This document shows, piece by piece, positions 38,665 through 48,492 of a DNA stretch of 64,000 bases; the first letter of the stretch is position 1; every line of letters starts with the position of its first letter. This DNA is from Jiangella muralis (GTDB lineage: Bacteria; Actinomycetota; Actinomycetes; Jiangellales; Jiangellaceae). The notes under the pieces are model-generated. The model ran no database searches, had not been told where the DNA came from, and saw only the letters and a list, made by a program, of their open reading frames with translations. The stretch spans positions 62,001-126,000 of the forward strand of contig NZ_LFXL01000031.1 in the NCBI RefSeq assembly GCF_001270745.1, in the 5' to 3' direction. A program made the position numbers and the translations under genes.

Positions 38665-39666
38665 TCACGCGGGCGTGTCGGCGCCCGGATCGGGGGTCTC
38701 GGGCTCGGTGTCGGGGCGGATGTCGATGCGCCATCCGGTGAGCCTCGCGGCCAGCCGCGCGTTCTGTCCCTCCCGGCCGATGGCCAGCGAGAGCTGGAAG
38801 TCCGGCACCGTCACGCGGGCCGACCGGGCGGCCAGATCGACGATCTCGACGCGCTGCACCCGGGCCGGCGAAAGTGCGTTGGCCACCAGCTCCGAGGGGT
38901 CCTCGGACCAGTCGACGATGTCGACCTTCTCACCGTGCAGCTCGGTCATGACCGCCCGCACCCGCGAGCCCATGGGCCCGATGCAGGCGCCCTTGGCGTT
39001 GACCCCCGGCACCGTCGAGTAGACGGCGATCTTGGTGCGGTGGCCGGCCTCGCGGGCGATGCCGGCGATCTGCACCGTGCCGTCGGCGATCTCGGGCACC
39101 TCGAGCCCGAACAGCTTCTTCACCAGGTTGGGGTGCGTGCGCGAGACGGTGATGACGGGGCCGTGCTGGCCCTTGCGCACCTGCACGACGTAGCAGCGGA
39201 TGCGGCTGCCGTGCTCGTAGCGCTCCCCCGGCACCTGCTCGGCCGGCGGCAGCACCGCCTCGACCTTGCCGAGGTTGACCATGACGGTGCGGGGGTCGCG
39301 GCCCTGCTGGATGGTGCCGGAGACGATCTCGCCCTCGCGGTCGAGGAAGTCGCCGAACGTGTTCTGGTCCTCGGCGTCGCGCAGCCGCTGCAGGATCTCC
39401 TGCTTCGCGGTGGTGGCGGCGATGCGGCCGAAGCCGTCGGGGGTGTCGTCCCACTCGCGCGTGACAGCGCCGTCCTCGTCGACCTCCTGGGCCCAGACGG
39501 TGACGTGGCCGCTCTTGCGGTCCAGCTCGACGCGGGCGCGCGGCTGGTGGGTCTCGGAGCGCTGGTAGGCGAGCAGCAGAGCGCGCTCCGTCGCCTCGAC
39601 GACCAGGTCGAAGGAGATGTCCTTCTCTCGCTCCAGTGCTCGCAGGAGCGAAAGGTCGATGTCCAC
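38665..39666 (-). CDS. nusA: Transcription termination/antitermination factor NusA
   Basis: A 333-residue factor that binds RNA polymerase and modulates pausing. The N-terminal domain ([20 protein letters not shown]) is followed by an S1 domain ([20 protein letters not shown]) and two KH domains ([19 protein letters not shown], then [18 protein letters not shown]). There are no C-terminal acidic repeats, the normal short form for actinobacteria. The stop of rimP lies five bases before its start, so they are co-transcribed. Confidence 0.96.
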   Translation of the reverse strand: MDIDLSLLRALEREKDISFDLVVEATERALLLAYQRSETHQPRARVELDRKSGHVTVWAQEVDEDGAVTREWDDTPDGFGRIAATTAKQEILQRLRDAEDQNTFGDFLDREGEIVSGTIQQGRDPRTVMVNLGKVEAVLPPAEQVPGERYEHGSRIRCYVVQVRKGQHGPVITVSRTHPNLVKKLFGLEVPEIADGTVQIAGIAREAGHRTKIAVYSTVPGVNAKGACIGPMGSRVRAVMTELHGEKVDIVDWSEDPSELVANALSPARVQRVEIVDLAARSARVTVPDFQLSLAIGREGQNARLAARLTGWRIDIRPDTEPETPDPGADTPA

Positions 39667-39670
39667 GCTC

Positions 39671-40165
39671 TCAGTCCTCTTCCTCGAAATCGTCGAGATC
39701 GGTGTCGTCGGTCTTGCGGAACTCGACCTGCACCTTCGCCTTGCGGACGTCGGCGTAGGCGAGTTCGCGGGTGGCGCCGTCGACGTCGAGCACCACGGAG
39801 GTGTCGCCGGCCGACACGACGCGCCCGGTGACGTCGTCGCCGTCGTGCAGGACGGCGCGCACCAGCCGGCCGGTGGCGCGCGACCAGTGCCGCGGCAGGG
39901 TCAGCGGCCGGGAGACGCCCGGCGAGCTGACCTCGAGGGTGTACGGGCGGTCGCCCATGACGTCGCTCTCGTCGAGCGCCTTGGAGATGTGCCGGGACAC
40001 CTCGGCGCAGCGGTCGAGGTCGACCCCGCCGTCGGCGTCGACCATGATGCGCAGCCGGCTGCGGCGTCCCGCCTGGGTCATGTCCAACTGCTCGAGGTCG
40101 AGCCCCTCCGACACCACCACGGGCTCGATGACCTGGTGCAGAAGGTCATGGGAGGCCGATGTCAT
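39671..40165 (-). CDS. rimP: Ribosome maturation factor RimP
   Basis: A 164-residue factor for 30S assembly. Family parts are [40 protein letters not shown] and [20 protein letters not shown]. The C-terminus is acidic ([12 protein letters not shown]). It is the first gene of the rimP-nusA-ylxR-infB-DUF503-rbfA-truB-marR run. The 125-base gap to the divergent lipoprotein gene must hold both promoters, but no confident hexamers are seen. Confidence 0.95.
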   Translation of the reverse strand: MTSASHDLLHQVIEPVVVSEGLDLEQLDMTQAGRRSRLRIMVDADGGVDLDRCAEVSRHISKALDESDVMGDRPYTLEVSSPGVSRPLTLPRHWSRATGRLVRAVLHDGDDVTGRVVSAGDTSVVLDVDGATRELAYADVRKAKVQVEFRKTDDTDLDDFEEED

Positions 40166-40290
40166 CGGATGCCCCTTCCTCGATGTCGAGTTGTCTCACG
40201 CAATGACCGTGTTCTTGACGTCCTGCCGTCAAGAGTAGCCAAGACTACAGCCCGGACCGGCGATCCAACGGCACGTTCGCACCGGTTACG

Positions 40291-40812
40291 GTGTGCTCCG
40301 TGAAGCAGAGGGTGGACGAGGGCCGGCGGCGGCTGCTCATGCTGGTCGCCGGGGCTCCGGCGCTCGGCGTGGCACTGGCCGCGTGCGGCGCCGAACCGCG
40401 TCCGAAGGCGGCGCCCGGGCCGCGCGCGACCCTCGACGCCGACGTGAAGCTGCGCTGGCGCGCGGTGCACGGCGAGCAGACGTTGCTGGCGCTGCACGCG
40501 GCCACCGTCGCGGCGCATCCGGGCCTCGCCGAGCGGCTGCAGTCCCTGACCGCGCACCACGACGAGCACCTGGCCGCGTTGCGGGCCGACGGGCCGCTGC
40601 CGTACGGCCCCGGCCCCGGCGCCGGCACGCCGGCCGCCGCCCCGTCCGTCGCCGCCGATGCGGATGCCGCACTGGCCGCCGTCGCCGACGCCGAGCGGGC
40701 CGCCGCCGACGCGTGCGTCGTGGCCGCGCTGGGCGCCGCCGGGCCGCGGCTGGCCGCCGTGCTGGCGTCCATCGCCGCGTCCGAGGCCGGTCACGGGGTG
40801 GTGCTGGCGTGA
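40291..40812 (+). CDS. Ferritin-like lipoprotein of the DUF4439 neighbourhood
   Basis: A 173-residue Ala-rich helical protein with a twin-Arg-like N-terminus (RRRLLMLVAGAPALG) and a lipobox LAAC near residue 32, so it is likely lipid-anchored on the outer face of the membrane. The body is predicted to be a helical bundle (WRAVHGEQTLLALHAATVAA, then LTAHHDEHLAALRAD), with several Glu/His that could form a ferritin-like site. GTG 40300 is an equally good start. It overlaps the next gene by four bases; the pair beside rimP is also seen in mycobacteria (Rv2843/Rv2844 position). Confidence 0.75.
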   Translation: MCSVKQRVDEGRRRLLMLVAGAPALGVALAACGAEPRPKAAPGPRATLDADVKLRWRAVHGEQTLLALHAATVAAHPGLAERLQSLTAHHDEHLAALRADGPLPYGPGPGAGTPAAAPSVAADADAALAAVADAERAAADACVVAALGAAGPRLAAVLASIAASEAGHGVVLA

Positions 40813-41273
40813 CGACCACCCCGGCGCCGACGCCGCCGCCGTCCGCCGCCTCCGCCGAGCCCGCGATCGAGGCCGCACAGGCGGCGCTGGCCGGCGAGCA
40901 TGCCTGCGTCTACGGCTACGGCGTGGCCGGCGCGCACCTGCCCGACGACGCCTCGGCCGCGCTGGCGGCGCTGACGTCGCACCGGGCCCGCCGCGACGCA
41001 CTGACCGCGCTGATCGCGGCCGCGGGCGCCGAGCCGGTCGCGGCCGAGCCCGGCTACGCGCTGCCCTCCCCCGTCACCGACGAGGCGTCCGCCCTGGCCC
41101 TCGGGGTGCTGCTGGAGGAGCGGCTCGGCGCGCTGTACGCCGACCTCGTCGGCGCCGCCACCTCGCCCGAGCTGCGCGAGCTCGCCGTCCGCGGCGTCGT
41201 CGCGGCCACCGTCCAGGCCGTGGCCTGGGGTGGCGCGCCGACCGCGTTCCCCGGCCTCGACGGCCGCATCTAA
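40809..41273 (+). CDS. DUF4439 ferritin-like protein
   Basis: A 154-residue four-helix-bundle-type protein. The family features are AAQAALAGEHACVYGYGVAG at the first helix and ALALGVLLEERLGALYADLV at the third. No signal peptide is present, so it is probably cytosolic, unlike its lipoprotein partner. The start GTG 40809 overlaps the upstream stop (GTGA). The stop at 41273 is eight bases from the left end of element B. Function unknown. Confidence 0.8.
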   Translation: MTTTPAPTPPPSAASAEPAIEAAQAALAGEHACVYGYGVAGAHLPDDASAALAALTSHRARRDALTALIAAAGAEPVAAEPGYALPSPVTDEASALALGVLLEERLGALYADLVGAATSPELRELAVRGVVAATVQAVAWGGAPTAFPGLDGRI

Positions 41274-41436
41274 CGTCGCTGGGTCTCCGAAGCTCCGACA
41301 CTCGAACCGAGTTTGAACGGGCGTCGCGTGGCGGCGCGCCCCGTGTGGCCGGTCGACTCGGTCGGGCCGGGCTTCTCGTTGGCTGGCCGACCGTGCGCCC
41401 GGGTCTACCACGTTCGCCGCTTTGCGGCAGTTGGCC

Positions 41437-41562
41437 GTCCCCTGCTGCCCATTCTCTCAGCCGCGTGACCGCGCCTCAAGCGGACCCGGATGGCGCTTCG
41501 CGCGCTGGGTGTCCGCTTGACCCGCGGTCCCGCGGCCAAGAACGGGCACCTATCAGGGGGAC
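41437..41562. repeat. Long-hairpin module, copy 2 (in element B, reversed)
   Basis: Reverse-complement orientation relative to copy 1 (29722-29848) and nearly identical to it by eye. It begins GTCCCCTGCTGCCCATTCTC and ends CCTATCAGGGGGAC. The two halves pair along almost the whole length. Confidence 0.75.
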
Positions 41563-41762
41563 GGGGAAAGACTGGGCACACCTCGATGCCGGCCGACGTC
41601 TTCGATGGTGAGAACCGTCCGAACGACGCCTCGAACACCACTCCCGCCATCGAAGACGACTCCGGGAGTCGAGGACACCAAACCATGCACCGGCACGAAC
41701 GACGAACGCCAGCCAGCCAGGCGAACGGTGCATCCGGGCGGGCCTGTGCCTGCACTTCCCCC

Positions 41763-41890
41763 GTCCCCCTGATAGCTGCCCGTACTTGGCCGCGCGCGTG
41801 CGGGTCAAGCGGACCTTCGCCGGCGCGAAGCGCCCCACAAGTCCGCTTGAGGCGCACGTGCGCGGCTAAGAAAATGGGCAGCAGGGGGAC
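41763..41890. repeat. Long-hairpin module, copy 3 (in element B, forward)
   Basis: Same orientation as copy 1. The outer parts (GTCCCCCTGATAGCTGCCC and GGGCAGCAGGGGGAC) are identical to copy 1. The middle differs, but in a compensatory way: GGCCGCGCGCGTGCGGG on one side faces GCGCACGTGCGCGGCT on the other, so the stem is kept. That pattern argues for selection on the fold. Confidence 0.75.
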
Positions 41891-42110
41891 GGCCCACTAC
41901 CGCAAGGCGGCGAACTGCGGGACAACGGCGAACCGTTACATGAACCCACCTCACCGTGTGAGATCGCTGCGCCGGCTGGGGTGGATCACTGTTCCTCTGG
42001 CAACAGCAACGCCACCCACCAAACACAGCGATCCCACCCAGTGACGCGCCGCCACCCGACGCCCGTTCAAAACTCGGTTCGAGTGCCGGAGTCTCGGAGA
42101 CCAAACGGAG

Positions 42111-43523
42111 CTAGAGATCGAAGCGGTCCAGCGCGCGCAGCTTGTTGGTGACGTCGAGCGCGGCGACCTTGTACGCCTCGGACAGCGTCGGGTAGTTGAA
42201 CACGGTGTCGACGAGGTAGTCGACGGTGCCGCCGCAGCCCATGACCGCCTGCCCGATGTGCACCAGGTCCGCCGCGCCCGTCCCGAACACGTGGACACCG
42301 AGGATGTGCCGGGTCGCCGGGCTGACCAGCAGTTTCAGCATGCCGTAGGAGTCGCCGACGATCTGCCCGCGGGCCAACTCGCGGTAGCGGGAGATGCCCA
42401 CCTCGTACGGGACGGCGTCCTGCGTCAGCTCGACCTCGGTGCGGCCGCAGTAGGAGATCTCGGGGATGGTGTAGATGCCGATCGGCTGGATCTCGCGCAG
42501 CTCGTTGGCCGGCTCGCCGAACGCGTGCAGCGACGCCAGCCGGCCCTGGTCCATGCTGGTGGCGGCCAGCGCCGGGAAGCCGATGACGTCGCCGACGGCG
42601 AAGATGTGCGGCACCGTCGTCCGGTACTGGCCGTCGACGGTGATGCGGCCGCGGTCGTCCGCGGAGAGGCCGGCGTTCTCGAGCCCCAGTTCGCCGGTGA
42701 CGCCCTGCCGGCCGGCGGAGTACATGACGGTCTCGGCCGGGATGCGCTTGCCGCTGGCCAGCGTCGTGACGGTGCCGTGCGACCCGATCTCGACCTTCTC
42801 GACCTCCTCGCCGAACCGGAACGTCACCGAGAGGTCGCGCAGGTGGAACTTGAGCGACTCGACCACCTCGGGGTCGCAGAACTCCAGCATCTGCGCCCGC
42901 TTCTCGACGACGGTGACGCGGGTGCCGAGCGCGGCGAACATCGACGCGTACTCGATGCCGATGACCCCCGCGCCGACGACGACCATGGAGTCGGGGATGC
43001 GCTCCAGCGTGAGGATGCCGTCGGAGTCGACCACCCGGCCCTCGTCGAACTCGACGTGGGCCGGGCGGGCCGGTGTCGTGCCGGTGGCGACGACGACGTT
43101 CGCGGCGGTGATCTGCCGGTGCTCCCCCGGCCCGTCGACGGCGACGGTGTGCGGGTCGACGAAGCGGGCGGTGCCGACCACGAGATCGACGTGGTTGCGG
43201 AACAGCTGCGCCCGCACCACCTCGATCTCGCGGCCGATGACGTGCTGCGTGCGGGCCAGCAGGTCCTGCACGGTGATCTCGTGCTTCACGCGGTACGACT
43301 GGCCGTACAGCTCACGCATGGACAGGCCGGTGAGGTACAGCACGGCCTCGCGCAGCGTCTTGGACGGGATGGTCCCGGTGTTGACGCACACGCCGCCGAT
43401 CATGTTCCGGCGCTCGACGACGCAGGCTCGTTTGCCGAGCTTGGCGGCGCCGATGGCGGCCTTCTGCCCGCCCGGGCCGGAGCCGATGACGAGGAGGTCG
43501 TAGTCGTACTCGGGTTCGTCCAT
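42111..43523 (-). CDS. sthA: Si-specific NAD(P)+ transhydrogenase (soluble)
   Basis: A 470-residue flavoprotein that transfers hydride between NADPH and NAD+. The FAD loop is [20 protein letters not shown]. The usual redox pair of this superfamily is replaced by [14 protein letters not shown], with a single Cys, the mark of SthA as opposed to lipoamide dehydrogenase. The NAD loop is [15 protein letters not shown] and the C-terminal interface has [19 protein letters not shown] 43523 is preferred over GTG 43529 because GGAG is seven bases from the ATG but too close to the GTG. Confidence 0.93.
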   Translation of the reverse strand: MDEPEYDYDLLVIGSGPGGQKAAIGAAKLGKRACVVERRNMIGGVCVNTGTIPSKTLREAVLYLTGLSMRELYGQSYRVKHEITVQDLLARTQHVIGREIEVVRAQLFRNHVDLVVGTARFVDPHTVAVDGPGEHRQITAANVVVATGTTPARPAHVEFDEGRVVDSDGILTLERIPDSMVVVGAGVIGIEYASMFAALGTRVTVVEKRAQMLEFCDPEVVESLKFHLRDLSVTFRFGEEVEKVEIGSHGTVTTLASGKRIPAETVMYSAGRQGVTGELGLENAGLSADDRGRITVDGQYRTTVPHIFAVGDVIGFPALAATSMDQGRLASLHAFGEPANELREIQPIGIYTIPEISYCGRTEVELTQDAVPYEVGISRYRELARGQIVGDSYGMLKLLVSPATRHILGVHVFGTGAADLVHIGQAVMGCGGTVDYLVDTVFNYPTLSEAYKVAALDVTNKLRALDRFDL

Positions 43524-43554
43524 GCACACGCTCCAGCTCGCCGGTACCTCAACG

Positions 43555-44463
43555 CTATCGAGGGCGACCCCTCACCGTCATCAGCACCGCCGTGCCGATG
43601 AGCACCGCGCCGGCCAGTCCGGTCGCGCCGAGCCGTTCGTCCAGCACGACGGCGCCCAGCGCGGCCGCCGTCAGCGGCTCGAGCAGCGAGAACAGCGCCG
43701 CCGAGCCGGTCGCGACGGTGCGCAGGCCGGTGAAGTACAGCCCGTAGGCCAGCGCCGTCGGGGCCAGCCCCAGGTACACCAGCAGGCCGAGCGTCCCGGC
43801 GTCGAGGTCGACGGAGACGCCGCCGGCCAGCGCCGCGAGCGGGAGCAGCAGCAGCCCGCCGGCGCAGAACGACAGCCCGGCTGTCGGCAGCGCCCCGAGG
43901 TGGTCGACCGGCCGGGCGCCGAGCATCGTGATGGCGGCGAACCCGGACGCCGAGGCCAGCGCGCACGCCGTCCCGGCCAGCACCTGCGCCGGGTCACCCG
44001 CCGACGGCGTGCCGAGCAGCAGCGCCAGCCCGGCGAGCGCCGTCACGATGGCCGCCAGGACGCGCCCGTCCGGCCGCCGCCGCCCGACCACGCTCTCGGC
44101 GGCGACGACAAGGATGGGCGCCGCGCCCAGCGTCACCAGCGTGGCCAGGCTGACCGACGTCAGCGAGACGGCGGCGAAGTAGCAGCTCTGGTACAGCGCG
44201 GCCAGCGCGCCGAGCAGCAGCAGCCGGCGGACGCCGCGGGCGGACGTCCGCAGCCGGTGCAGGCGGCCGCTGGCCAGCAGCCAGAGGACGACCAGCCCGC
44301 CGCCCACCAGCAGCCTGAACGCGGCCACGGCGAGCACGCCGAGGCCGGTGCGGTCGATGAGCAGCACCCCCGTGAGGCCGCCGGTGCCCCAGAGGACCCC
44401 GGCGCCCATGACGGACATCAGGTCGGCCCGCGACGACGGGGCCAGAGTTCGAGTGTGTTCCAC
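43555..44463 (-). CDS. EamA/DMT-superfamily exporter
   Basis: A 302-residue protein with ten predicted membrane helices in two homologous EamA halves (first beginning [20 protein letters not shown], second near [20 protein letters not shown]). Family members export amino acids and other metabolites. The gene is preceded by a leader region with a tiny proline-rich ORF and two hairpins (44530-44630), suggesting attenuation control. It is the last gene of a likely operon proS-AraC-EamA on this strand. Confidence 0.88.
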   Translation of the reverse strand: MEHTRTLAPSSRADLMSVMGAGVLWGTGGLTGVLLIDRTGLGVLAVAAFRLLVGGGLVVLWLLASGRLHRLRTSARGVRRLLLLGALAALYQSCYFAAVSLTSVSLATLVTLGAAPILVVAAESVVGRRRPDGRVLAAIVTALAGLALLLGTPSAGDPAQVLAGTACALASASGFAAITMLGARPVDHLGALPTAGLSFCAGGLLLLPLAALAGGVSVDLDAGTLGLLVYLGLAPTALAYGLYFTGLRTVATGSAALFSLLEPLTAAALGAVVLDERLGATGLAGAVLIGTAVLMTVRGRPR

Positions 44464-44529
44464 GGATCAGCTCCTGCGACGAGGGGAAGACGGCGCGCGG
44501 GAGCGGGACACGCAGGAGTGCGCGAAGAA

Positions 44530-44558
44530 GCCGGCCGCCCGTCAGAGGGGCAGCCGGC
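44530..44558 (-). promoter_or_regulatory. Putative attenuator hairpin in the EamA leader
   Basis: On the minus strand GCCGGC-T-GCCC, a seven-base loop, GGGC-G-GCCGGC (44558 to 44530) forms a stem of ten pairs with one mismatch, followed by a pyrimidine stretch CTTCTTCG. It lies 66 bases before the EamA start and about 20 bases after the leader ORF stop. A second hairpin (CCCCGCT/AGCGGGG, 44572-44589) overlaps the leader stop. The AGCGGGGC arm of that second hairpin can instead pair with GCCCC of this one, giving two mutually exclusive folds. Confidence 0.6.
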
Positions 44559-44576
44559 GCGCTGGAACGCGCCCCG

Positions 44577-44630
44577 CTAGAGAGCGGGGGGCGGGGTGAT
44601 CGGGTGAGTCCGATGCATGAACGGGATCAT
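44577..44630 (-). CDS. Leader peptide with Pro-Pro-Pro motif
   Basis: A 17-codon ORF reading MIPFMHRTHPITPPPAL, too short for normal gene finding. Its ATG overlaps the AraC stop by four bases (ATGA), so ribosomes leaving the AraC gene could start it. The PPP codons fall on the 5' arm of the first hairpin, so a ribosome slowed there would melt that hairpin. Inference: a stalling leader for the EamA gene. It could also be a chance ORF. Confidence 0.45.
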   Translation of the reverse strand: MIPFMHRTHPITPPPAL

Positions 44631-45439
44631 ACGGGAACGACGGACGTACCGCGCCGCTCGGCCGCCAGCTGCGACGGGGTGCAGCCGGCCAGTGCATGGA
44701 ACTCGCGCACGAGGTGGCTGTGGTCGGCGTAGCCGGTGTCGGCGGCGAGGTCGCTGAGCGACGGCGCGGTGTCGAGGCGCCGTACGGCGCGAGCGAACCG
44801 CAGCACGCGGGCCGCCTCCTTCGGGCCGAGGCCGACCTGCCGCCGGAACCGTCCGGCCAGGTGCCGCCGGCTCCACCCGACCTCCGCGGCCAGCGTGCCG
44901 ACGCGCACCCGCCCGCCCGAGCGCCACAGCCGCTCCCACACCCACCCCACCTCGGCGTCGACGGGGTCGGCCCGGCCGGACGACGCGACGGATCGGCGCA
45001 GCAGGAACGCGTCGGCCAGCGCGAACCGGGCCGCCCAGTCCGGCGCCTCGACCAGTCGCGACACCAGTTCGTCGCCGGAGCGCCCGAACACGTCCCCGAG
45101 CCGCAGGGCGCCGTCGCGCAGGTCGTCGCCGGCCAGGCCGAGCAGGCGGTGCGCGCCCAGCGGCGTGAGGTCGACCTGCAGCCCGCACTGGGCGCCGACG
45201 AACTCGGTGACGGCGAAGGTGTCGTGGAACCCGGCGACGAACGAGGTCAGCTCGCCGCTGACGCCAGGCGACCGCACCGACAGCGGGTCGCCGAAGCTGA
45301 TGATGACCGGCACGCGTGGGCCGGGCAGCTCGCGCCGCCGCACGGGCGTCGCCGAGTGCTCGGCGTACCCGCAGTACCCGACGACGTCCCCGGCCAGCGC
45401 GGGGTGCGCCGCGCCGGCCGGGTACTCGCCCAGGTTCAT
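44627..45439 (-). CDS. AraC-family transcriptional regulator
   Basis: A 270-residue regulator. The N-terminal part (PVIISFGDPLSV, then LTSFVAGFHDTF and QCGLQVDLTPLGAHRLLGL) is the DUF6597-like sensor half common in actinobacterial AraC proteins. The C-terminal double helix-turn-helix reads RVGTLAAEVGWSRRHLAGRF and LAADTGYADHSHLVREFHAL. It lies four bases after proS on the same strand and is followed by the leader ORF and the EamA exporter, which it may regulate. Confidence 0.9.
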   Translation of the reverse strand: MNLGEYPAGAAHPALAGDVVGYCGYAEHSATPVRRRELPGPRVPVIISFGDPLSVRSPGVSGELTSFVAGFHDTFAVTEFVGAQCGLQVDLTPLGAHRLLGLAGDDLRDGALRLGDVFGRSGDELVSRLVEAPDWAARFALADAFLLRRSVASSGRADPVDAEVGWVWERLWRSGGRVRVGTLAAEVGWSRRHLAGRFRRQVGLGPKEAARVLRFARAVRRLDTAPSLSDLAADTGYADHSHLVREFHALAGCTPSQLAAERRGTSVVPV

Positions 45440-45443
45440 GCCC

Positions 45444-47204
45444 CTATTCTGCGACGATCTCCCGCAGCCGGTCGACGGCCTCGGCGACGGGGACCTCCTG
45501 ACGCTCGCCGCTGGCGCGGTCCTTGATCTCGATGACGCCGTCGGCCAGGCCGCGGCCCACCACGACGATCGTCGGCACGCCGATCAGCTCGGAGTCCTTG
45601 AATTTCACGCCCGGGCTCACCCCGCGCCGGTCATCGTAGAGCACCCGCACGCCCGCGGCGTCCAGCTCCGTGGCCAGCGAGGACGCGGCCTCGAACACCG
45701 CGTCGTCCTTGCCGGTCGCGATCAGGTGGACGTCGGCCGGCGAGACCTCGCGCGGCCAGATGATGCCGGCGTCGTCGTGGGAGTTCTCGACGATGGCGGC
45801 GACGGCGCGCGACACGCCGACGCCGTAGGAGCCCATCGTGACGGTGACCAGCTTGCCGTTCTCGTCCAGCACCTGCAGGCCGAGCGCCTCGGCGTACTTG
45901 CGGCCGAGCTGGAAGATGTGCCCCATCTCGATGCCGCGGGCGGTCTCGAGCGGGCCGGAGCCGTCCGGCGCGGGGTCGCCGGCCCGCACCTCGGCCGCCT
46001 CGATGGTGCCGTCAGGCGTGAAGTCGCGCCCGGCGACGAGGTCGACGACGTGCCGGCCGGGGGCGTCGGCGCCGGTGACCCAGCGGGTGCCCTCGACGAC
46101 GCGCGGATCGACCAGGTAGCGGATGCCGGACGCGTTCTTCTCCCCCAGCACGCCCGGCCCGATGTACCCGCGCGCCAGCGCCGGGTGCTTCGCGAAGTCG
46201 GCCTCGGTGAACGGCTCCAGTTCGGCCGGCTCGATCTGCGCCTGCAGCCGCTTCTCGTCCACCTCGCGGTCGCCGGGGACGCCGACGGCGAGCGGCTCGC
46301 GGGTGCCGTCGGGGTGATGCACGACCACCAGCACGTTCTTCAGCGTGTCCGATGCCTGCCAGGGCCGGTCGGCGCGCGGGAACCGCTCGTTGAGGTGGTC
46401 GACCAGCGTCTGGATGGTCGGCGTGTCCGGGGTGTCCTCGACGTGCGCCGCGGGGACGTCGTCGTACGGCAGCGGGTCCGGGACCGGGGTGGTGACGGCC
46501 TCGACGTTGGCCGCGTACCCGCCGGGCGAGCGGACGTAGGTGTCCTCGCCGTTCTCGGCGGTGGCCAGGAACTCTTCGCTGGCCGAGCCGCCCATGGCGC
46601 CGGACGTCGCCTTGACGATGACGTAGTCGAGCCCGAGGCGGTCGAACAGCTTGATGTACGCCCCGCGGTGCGCGAGGTACGACGTCATGAACGCCTCGTC
46701 GGAGACGTCGAAGGTGTAGGAGTCCTTCATGACGAACTCGCGGCCGCGCAGGATGCCGGCCCGCGGACGGGCCTCGTCGCGGTACTTGGTCTGGATCTGG
46801 TACAGGTACAGCGGGAGGTCCTTGTACGACGAGTACAGGTCCTTCACCAGCAGCGTGAACATCTCTTCGTGCGTGGGACCGAGCAGGTAATCGCCGCCCT
46901 TGCGGTCCTTCACCCGGAAGAGGTTGTCGCCGTACTCCTCCCACCGGCCGGTCGCCTCGTAGGGCTCGCGCGGCAGCAGCGCCGGGAAGTGCACCTCCTG
47001 CGCGCCGATGGCGTTCATCTCCTCGCGGACGATCGCCTCGATGTTGCGCAGCACCTGGTAACCCAGCGGCAGCCACGAGTAGATGCCCGGCGCGGCGCGG
47101 CGGACGTAGCCGGCGCGGACGAGCAGTTTGTGGCTCGGCACCTCGGCGTCGACCGGGTCCTCGCGCAGGGTTCGCAGGAACAACGTCGACATGCGCAGGA
47201 TCAC
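45444..47204 (-). CDS. proS: Prolyl-tRNA synthetase (bacterial type)
   Basis: A 586-residue class II synthetase charging tRNA-Pro. Motif 1 lies around [20 protein letters not shown]. Motif 2 is [20 protein letters not shown], and motif 3 contains [16 protein letters not shown]. The long insertion between motifs 2 and 3 (about residues 220-400) is the INS editing domain that removes mischarged alanine. The anticodon domain is at the C-terminus. GTG 47204 or the nearby ATG 47192 could be the start. It is followed closely by the AraC, leader and EamA genes. Confidence 0.95.
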   Translation of the reverse strand: MILRMSTLFLRTLREDPVDAEVPSHKLLVRAGYVRRAAPGIYSWLPLGYQVLRNIEAIVREEMNAIGAQEVHFPALLPREPYEATGRWEEYGDNLFRVKDRKGGDYLLGPTHEEMFTLLVKDLYSSYKDLPLYLYQIQTKYRDEARPRAGILRGREFVMKDSYTFDVSDEAFMTSYLAHRGAYIKLFDRLGLDYVIVKATSGAMGGSASEEFLATAENGEDTYVRSPGGYAANVEAVTTPVPDPLPYDDVPAAHVEDTPDTPTIQTLVDHLNERFPRADRPWQASDTLKNVLVVVHHPDGTREPLAVGVPGDREVDEKRLQAQIEPAELEPFTEADFAKHPALARGYIGPGVLGEKNASGIRYLVDPRVVEGTRWVTGADAPGRHVVDLVAGRDFTPDGTIEAAEVRAGDPAPDGSGPLETARGIEMGHIFQLGRKYAEALGLQVLDENGKLVTVTMGSYGVGVSRAVAAIVENSHDDAGIIWPREVSPADVHLIATGKDDAVFEAASSLATELDAAGVRVLYDDRRGVSPGVKFKDSELIGVPTIVVVGRGLADGVIEIKDRASGERQEVPVAEAVDRLREIVAE

Positions 47205-47262
47205 GGGACTCTCCAGGCTTCCACGGACGGAACGGGCAACGAAGGACGAGGATACCGGCCGG

Positions 47263-48471
47263 TCACGTCGGATTCAGCAAGGTCAGCCCGGCGGCCGCGC
47301 CGCCCCGGCCGAGCACGATCTCGGTCGTGCGGTCGCGCGCCTGCCGCAGCCGGGCCGCCGTCGCCGTGCCGGTGTCGCCGCTGGCCAGCGCCGCGGGCAC
47401 GTCGAGCACCTCGACCGGCGGCTGGTAGGTCTGGTACAGCGGCAGGTACTCGGCCGCCGTGACGGCGAACTCTCCCGCGCCGCCCGCGGACTCGGTGAAG
47501 GTGAACCGGGTGAGCAGGCCCTCGGCCTTCGGGCCCTCCGGCTCGGCGTGGTTGGCCATCAGGTTGCCCATGCCGTAGACGACCCACTCGCCGCCGATGT
47601 TCTCGATCGGCTGGACGACGTGCGCGTGGTGGCCGAGCAGCAGGTCGATGTCCGGCGACGCGATCAGCTCCGGCGCCAGCGATGCCTGCAGGTCGTTCGG
47701 CTCGTGCACGTACTCGTCGCCCCAGTGCAGCGCGGTGACGACGACGTCGGCGCCCTCGGCCCGGGCGGTGGCGGCGTCGGCGAGGATGCGGCCCGGGTCG
47801 ATCTCGTTGCCGCGCCACGTCTCGCCGTCCGGCGCCGGGATGCCGTTGAAGCCGAACGTGTACGAGAGCAGCGCGACGTCGACGGGGTCGCCGTCGGTGC
47901 CGGCCTCGACGTGCGTGATGGTCTGCGACTCCTCGGGCGTGCGGGCCGAGCCGGCGTGCGCCAGCCCGGCGGCGTCGAGGGTGTCGAGGGTGCGGTCGAC
48001 CCCGCCGGCGCCCTGGTCGAAGGTGTGGTTGGACGCGGTGGTGCAGGCGTCGTAGCCGGTCTCCGCCAGCGCGGTGACGACCTGCGGCGGGCCGGAGAAC
48101 GTAGGGTAGCCCTCGTACGGACCGCCGGCCGGCGCCAGCGGCGTCTCCAGATGACAGACGGCGAGGTCCGCGCCCTGGACGATCGGCGCGATGTTCGCCA
48201 GTTGCGGCGCGAAGTCCATCTCCTCGCCCGGCCCGGCGTCGTTGCGTGCCTGCGTCCACAACCGCTCGTGCAGCAGCACGTCACCGGTCGCGACCAGCGT
48301 GAACGTGCGCGGGTCGGGTGTCGGCGACGGGGTGGGGCTCGGCTGCTCGGACGGCGACGTCGTGGCGTCGGCCGGGGTGCTGGGCGGGGCGGCGCCCGGG
48401 TCGTCATCGCCGCAGCCGACGACGACGAGCAGGACGGCGGCAGCGGCAATGGTGGCGAGGCGGCGGTTCAT
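47263..48471 (-). CDS. CapA-family (poly-gamma-glutamate synthesis protein-like) lipoprotein
   Basis: A 402-residue exported protein with a lipobox VVVGC at Cys20 after a short hydrophobic signal, then a Pro/Ser/Thr-rich spacer (about residues 25-50). The CapA metallophosphatase-like domain follows: [76 protein letters not shown] and [20 protein letters not shown]. It sits outside the membrane and probably acts on a cell-envelope or gamma-glutamyl polymer; the substrate is not known. Confidence 0.88.
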   Translation of the reverse strand: MNRRLATIAAAAVLLVVVGCGDDDPGAAPPSTPADATTSPSEQPSPTPSPTPDPRTFTLVATGDVLLHERLWTQARNDAGPGEEMDFAPQLANIAPIVQGADLAVCHLETPLAPAGGPYEGYPTFSGPPQVVTALAETGYDACTTASNHTFDQGAGGVDRTLDTLDAAGLAHAGSARTPEESQTITHVEAGTDGDPVDVALLSYTFGFNGIPAPDGETWRGNEIDPGRILADAATARAEGADVVVTALHWGDEYVHEPNDLQASLAPELIASPDIDLLLGHHAHVVQPIENIGGEWVVYGMGNLMANHAEPEGPKAEGLLTRFTFTESAGGAGEFAVTAAEYLPLYQTYQPPVEVLDVPAALASGDTGTATAARLRQARDRTTEIVLGRGGAAAGLTLLNPT

Positions 48472-48492
48472 CGCGGTCCAGTGTGCCCGCGG

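Larger units (their letters stand above)
41282..42102. mobile_element. Element B: 0.82-kb hairpin-rich repeat with long terminal inverted repeats
   Basis: Fills the 837-base gap between convergent genes. The left end (41282-41340) and right end (42043-42102) are inverted copies over about 60 bases, with the shared core CACTCGAACCGAGTTT and GAACGGGCGTCG. Inside are two long-hairpin modules in opposite orientation (41437-41562, 41763-41890), a central palindrome around CTCCCGCCATCGAAGAC, then blocks shared with element A (GGACAACGGCGAACCGTTAC and GGATCACTGTTCC). ORFs up to 184 codons occur on both strands, but they cross palindromes and have no consistent codon usage, so I read the element as non-coding. 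No transposase and no clear target duplication. Confidence 0.8.

Noticed and set aside
41490-42044. ORFs of 120-184 codons on both strands of element B, and similar ones in element A.
   Set aside because: They cross inverted repeats, all frames are similarly open, the predicted proteins are Arg/Pro/Ser-rich without domains, and the A and B versions share sequence only where the DNA itself repeats.
44572-44589. Simple intrinsic terminator for the AraC gene.
   Set aside because: The hairpin has no T-run and overlaps the stop of the leader ORF; it fits better as part of the attenuator-like leader.
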